From positions 1 to 8,429 of the forward strand of contig CAIYOE010000067.1 of the NCBI GenBank assembly GCA_903927775.1: a stretch of DNA of 8,429 bases, given 5' to 3'. Each line of letters opens with the position of its first letter. The first letter of the stretch is position 1. Below are positions 6,298-8,429 of this stretch, one piece after another. Position numbers and translations under genes: made by a program. This DNA comes from an uncultured Micrococcales bacterium. GTDB lineage: Bacteria; Actinomycetota; Actinomycetes; Actinomycetales; Microbacteriaceae. The notes beneath the pieces are model-generated. The model saw only the letters and a program-made list of their open reading frames with translations, was not told the DNA's origin and did not search any database.

Positions 6298-8063
6298 CGC
6301 GAATGTGCCAGGCAAGTTTTGCGCACCGGCTTGTTTATAGAGGGCGCGATGAAGGAACCACGTTGATTCCGGTGGTGCTTCTGATGGCCCTGGCTATGCT
6401 TATCACCACCTTGATTGGCCAGCAGTTGTTCTACTCGATCAACCTGACGTCGCAGAACCGAGCCGAAACCGCGGCCCAGGCAGCAGCCGATGGCGCAGTC
6501 GATGTTGTCAAAGTGAGGATTGCAAATGGCACGTGCATAGCAAATAACTATTCAGGCACAATGGGAACGCAGAACTATCAGGTGACTGTAGAGAGCATGC
6601 AGAAAACTGGCTCCTCTTGGGTGGCTTCCTGCCCGGACCAAAACACCTCAAGGCTGCGAATCACAGCGGTGGGGTCTGCGGTAAATACCTTGGGCGCCAC
6701 TGGCTACAATCTTCGAACCAAAAAGGTGCAGGAGATTTACGATTACCGAATTGTCACCTCGTATTTGACCACCACGGTTGCGGCTGGTGCCGCCTTGCAA
6801 ACCTACAGCGGCGAGAGCATACCGGTAATGATTCGACCGGCAGCTGGGGTCTCGCAACAGTCGGTCGTGCTCTCTACCGGTTCCGAGCTTTGCGAGGGAG
6901 CTAAGGATGTCTTCGCCGATGTCTACGTCCTCTCCGGAGGTGTCGAACTCGAAAGCGGTTGCACAATACACGGTAACCTTTGGGCAGTAGGTGATATTCA
7001 CCTGGGTGGCAACACCACAGTCACTGGTAACGTTTACGGCGGCTCAACGGTATACATCGGCTCCAACGCGGTGGTGGGAAATGTTTACGCCACCTCGACT
7101 CTGACAATGTTGGGCACCGCAAATTCGGTTTATGCAGGAGGCGCAACTGCTCTCACCAGGTCGGTTATTTCCGGGAAGGTGACTTCGACGCTGGATGGTG
7201 TCACTGCATTCGGTTACATGGAGATCCAAAGCACGGCCAATATTGCAGGACGAATATCCCTACTAGATTCGTTTCCCTGTTCCACCGGCTGCTTTAGCAG
7301 CTACCGAACCACCGCTAAATCTTATGTGCCATCGTCGAGTTCGGCCGAGGCCACAAGATTGCAAATCGGCGTTAAAAGCGGATACGCCGTGAGCTTTAGA
7401 ACTGTGGTTGGAACAGTTCCTTTCCCCGCGTCGCCAATAGCGGGTTGGACCAGCATAAAATACTCGGCCAACCAATGGGCAACCACAGGATTTCTGGACC
7501 AAAAACAACTAACTTCAAATTGCGCGTTGACCTCCGCAGACATGACCAGCATGGCCGGGAAAACCGCCCCCTACCTAGTAGACGGTATTACCAAGGCTTC
7601 TTCATCCTGCCTTTCCAGCGGTATTAAGGGAAGCCTCAACGTTGCCTTATCCACCGATGTGGCATTAGTAGCGAATAAGTTTGCCTTTACCTCAATGAAC
7701 CTCACCTCCGCGGATGGTCTCCCACACAACGTTTGGTTGTTGGTACCCGATGGCCCAAACGGGAGTGTTGAATACGGCCCTGATTGCACAGCTCCAAGAG
7801 GTGGTATTTCGGTTCAAAGCACAGTGTCAATCAGCAGTGACATCACAGTTTTTGCCTATACCCCTTGCACGCTCACCCTGCCACTTACGGCCATTTGGCG
7901 CGGTCAAATTATTGCTGGTTCCATGTCGGAAGATCTCTCGCCAGCTCAACTGATTTACAACACAATCGGAATCCCTGGCTACGACCTAAAAATGGGCATT
8001 CAGGTGCCTGTGGCCAGCTACACCAGGGCCATGAAACTAAGCCTAAAAAGAAACCTGAATTGA
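6288..8063 (+). CDS. Large PilX-like minor pilin fused to a beta-helix (bactofilin-like) surface domain; candidate pilus-tip protein
   Basis: This 591-residue protein starts with R-D-E-G-T-T-L-I-P and a hydrophobic helix (about 24-45), then S-Q-N-R-A-E-T-A-A-Q-A-A-A-D-G-A, the pattern of PilX N-terminal domains (A-x-x-A-A-E-x-A). If cut after Gly23, mature +5 is Pro rather than Glu; PilX/GspK-type subunits also lack Glu5. Residues about 209-325 contain short hydrophobic/Gly strands with an 18-residue period (225-279 clearest), typical of bactofilin-like right-handed beta-helices. Residues about 505-545 (strands ending W-R-G-Q-I-I-A-G) look like a second beta-rich part. Apart from Cys7 there are ten cysteines, which could pair as five neighbouring disulfides. 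It is several times larger than normal PilX. ATG 6288 has AGGTGA 7 nt upstream and overlaps the previous gene by 10 nt. Inferred role: exposed tip or adhesive subunit, possibly replacing PilY1, which is absent here. No metal site or known adhesin motif is seen. Confidence 0.78.
   Translation: MFLTRMCQASFAHRLVYRGRDEGTTLIPVVLLMALAMLITTLIGQQLFYSINLTSQNRAETAAQAAADGAVDVVKVRIANGTCIANNYSGTMGTQNYQVTVESMQKTGSSWVASCPDQNTSRLRITAVGSAVNTLGATGYNLRTKKVQEIYDYRIVTSYLTTTVAAGAALQTYSGESIPVMIRPAAGVSQQSVVLSTGSELCEGAKDVFADVYVLSGGVELESGCTIHGNLWAVGDIHLGGNTTVTGNVYGGSTVYIGSNAVVGNVYATSTLTMLGTANSVYAGGATALTRSVISGKVTSTLDGVTAFGYMEIQSTANIAGRISLLDSFPCSTGCFSSYRTTAKSYVPSSSSAEATRLQIGVKSGYAVSFRTVVGTVPFPASPIAGWTSIKYSANQWATTGFLDQKQLTSNCALTSADMTSMAGKTAPYLVDGITKASSSCLSSGIKGSLNVALSTDVALVANKFAFTSMNLTSADGLPHNVWLLVPDGPNGSVEYGPDCTAPRGGISVQSTVSISSDITVFAYTPCTLTLPLTAIWRGQIIAGSMSEDLSPAQLIYNTIGIPGYDLKMGIQVPVASYTRAMKLSLKRNLN
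6960..7124 (+). other. Protein-level tandem repeat: three 18-19-residue beta-helix turns
   Basis: Residues 225-279 of the PilX-like protein align as three consecutive units: C-T-I-H-G-N-L-W-A-V-G-D-I-H-L-G-G-N, then T-T-V-T-G-N-V-Y-G-G-S-T-V-Y-I-G-S-N, then A-V-V-G-N-V-Y-A-T-S-T-L-T-M-L-G-T-A-N. All share a hydrophobic-x-G-N-hydrophobic-aromatic core (G-N-L-W, G-N-V-Y, G-N-V-Y) and a second hydrophobic strand 5-6 residues later. Eighteen residues is one turn of the bactofilin-type helix. The DNA itself is not an exact repeat, so the pattern is old rather than a recent duplication. Confidence 0.65.
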
Positions 8064-8070
8064 GAGCGCT

Positions 8071-8429
8071 ATGAAAAAAAGAGTTGTCGGTCTTGACATT
8101 GCTGGGCGTTCCATTCGCGGTGTGCAAATGTTGCATCGCACCGGACAACGTTCAATCGTAGAGAAGTTTGTTGATTTCCCCCTGGATGAATTCGATGCGA
8201 CTTTTGACAAAACTCGGGCCAATTACCTCGCAAGGAATTTGAGGGATATGTGGAATCAGGCAGGTTTTAAGACACCGTATTTGGCGGTTGGCATCGGTGG
8301 AGGAGACGTATTCGTTAGAGAGTTTTCAGTCCCCGATGTTTCGCCCAACATGCTCAAGAAGAGGCTCCCGGATTTGCTCAAATCGGAGTTGCCCATGTCT
8401 GTAGACGAGGTGGTTTTGGATTTTTACGC
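8071..8429 (+). CDS. pilM: Type IV pilus assembly protein PilM, N-terminal part (3' end outside window)
   Basis: The frame is open from ATG 8071 to the window end, 119 complete codons. It opens M-K-K-R-V-V-G-L-D-I-A-G-R-S-I-R-G-V, the actin/FtsA-fold phosphate-1 loop as found in PilM (V-G-L-D-I-G-x-x-x-I-K/R). It continues with A-V-G-I-G-G-G-D-V-F-V-R-E-F-S-V-P-D-V and L-K-S-E-L-P-M-S-V-D-E-V-V-L-D-F-Y, matching the PilM segments R-x-x-x-x-P and E-x-x-x-x-I-P-x-x-x-x-E-x-x-x-D-F. PilM is a cytoplasmic ATP-binding ring protein that binds the short N-terminal tail of PilN and links the PilN/PilO inner-membrane complex to the motors. It starts 7 nt after the PilX-like gene with GAGAG at 8062-8066. 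The start codon is followed by an A7 run. Family proteins are about 350 residues, so roughly two thirds are missing; pilN and pilO are expected next. Confidence 0.9.
   Translation, partial: MKKRVVGLDIAGRSIRGVQMLHRTGQRSIVEKFVDFPLDEFDATFDKTRANYLARNLRDMWNQAGFKTPYLAVGIGGGDVFVREFSVPDVSPNMLKKRLPDLLKSELPMSVDEVVLDFY

Noticed and set aside
7288..7301. Perfect hairpin GCTGCT-TT-AGCAGC inside the PilX-like gene
   Set aside because: It lies in mid-gene with no T-run, and the loop is too short to fold fully. It most likely reflects Cys/Ser codon choice around residues 334-338.
1..8429. CRISPR array, tRNA/rRNA gene, insertion sequence or phage integration site
   Set aside because: No regularly spaced exact repeats, cloverleaf, transposase-like frame or terminal inverted repeats were seen. 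The window is fully explained by tightly packed coding genes.

Overview
The window is the core of a type IV pilus (T4P) locus. It reads left to right: an extension ATPase (PilB), a retraction ATPase (PilT), a platform protein (PilC), a major pilin, two minor prepilins, a large PilX-like surface protein with a beta-helix segment, and the start of PilM. Left of the pilus genes are two unrelated metabolic genes: the 3' end of an AzoR-like flavin oxidoreductase (+ strand) and a small VOC/glyoxalase-fold protein (- strand).

Organism (inference): base composition looks close to 50% G+C. GTG and TTG starts are used, genes are tightly packed, one promoter looks leaderless, and no outer-membrane T4P part (secretin PilQ, pilotin, PilP) is visible. 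This fits a small-genome, mid-GC actinobacterium, for example a freshwater Microbacteriaceae-type bacterium. It is not proven from sequence alone, because the window holds no rRNA or marker gene.

Layout. 1-342: C-terminal half of the AzoR-like gene. 343-753 (-): VOC protein, whose stop codon abuts the AzoR-like stop. 754-837: divergent regulatory region with a GGTTAACC palindrome and a GATTAG/CTAATC inverted repeat. 838-4689: pilB-pilT-pilC, overlapping by 14 nt and then 1 nt, clearly one translationally coupled unit. 4690-4794: terminator-like hairpin with a T8 run, then a probable promoter and strong ribosome binding site for the major pilin. 4795-8429: pilin, two minor prepilins, PilX-like protein and pilM, with gaps of 56, 4, -10 and 7 nt. 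No stretch over 300 bases lacks a gene. I saw no tRNA, rRNA, CRISPR or insertion sequence.

How the parts work together (family knowledge plus inference): prepilins with class III leaders are inserted in the membrane and cleaved by a prepilin peptidase, which is not in the window. PilB and PilC polymerise the pilins into a fibre and PilT depolymerises it. PilM is the cytoplasmic adaptor that normally pairs with PilN/PilO, expected just beyond the right edge. The three minor subunits probably form the initiation/tip complex, and the 591-residue PilX-like protein is the best candidate for the exposed tip or adhesive subunit. A dedicated retraction ATPase points to a dynamic pilus (twitching, surface sensing or DNA uptake).
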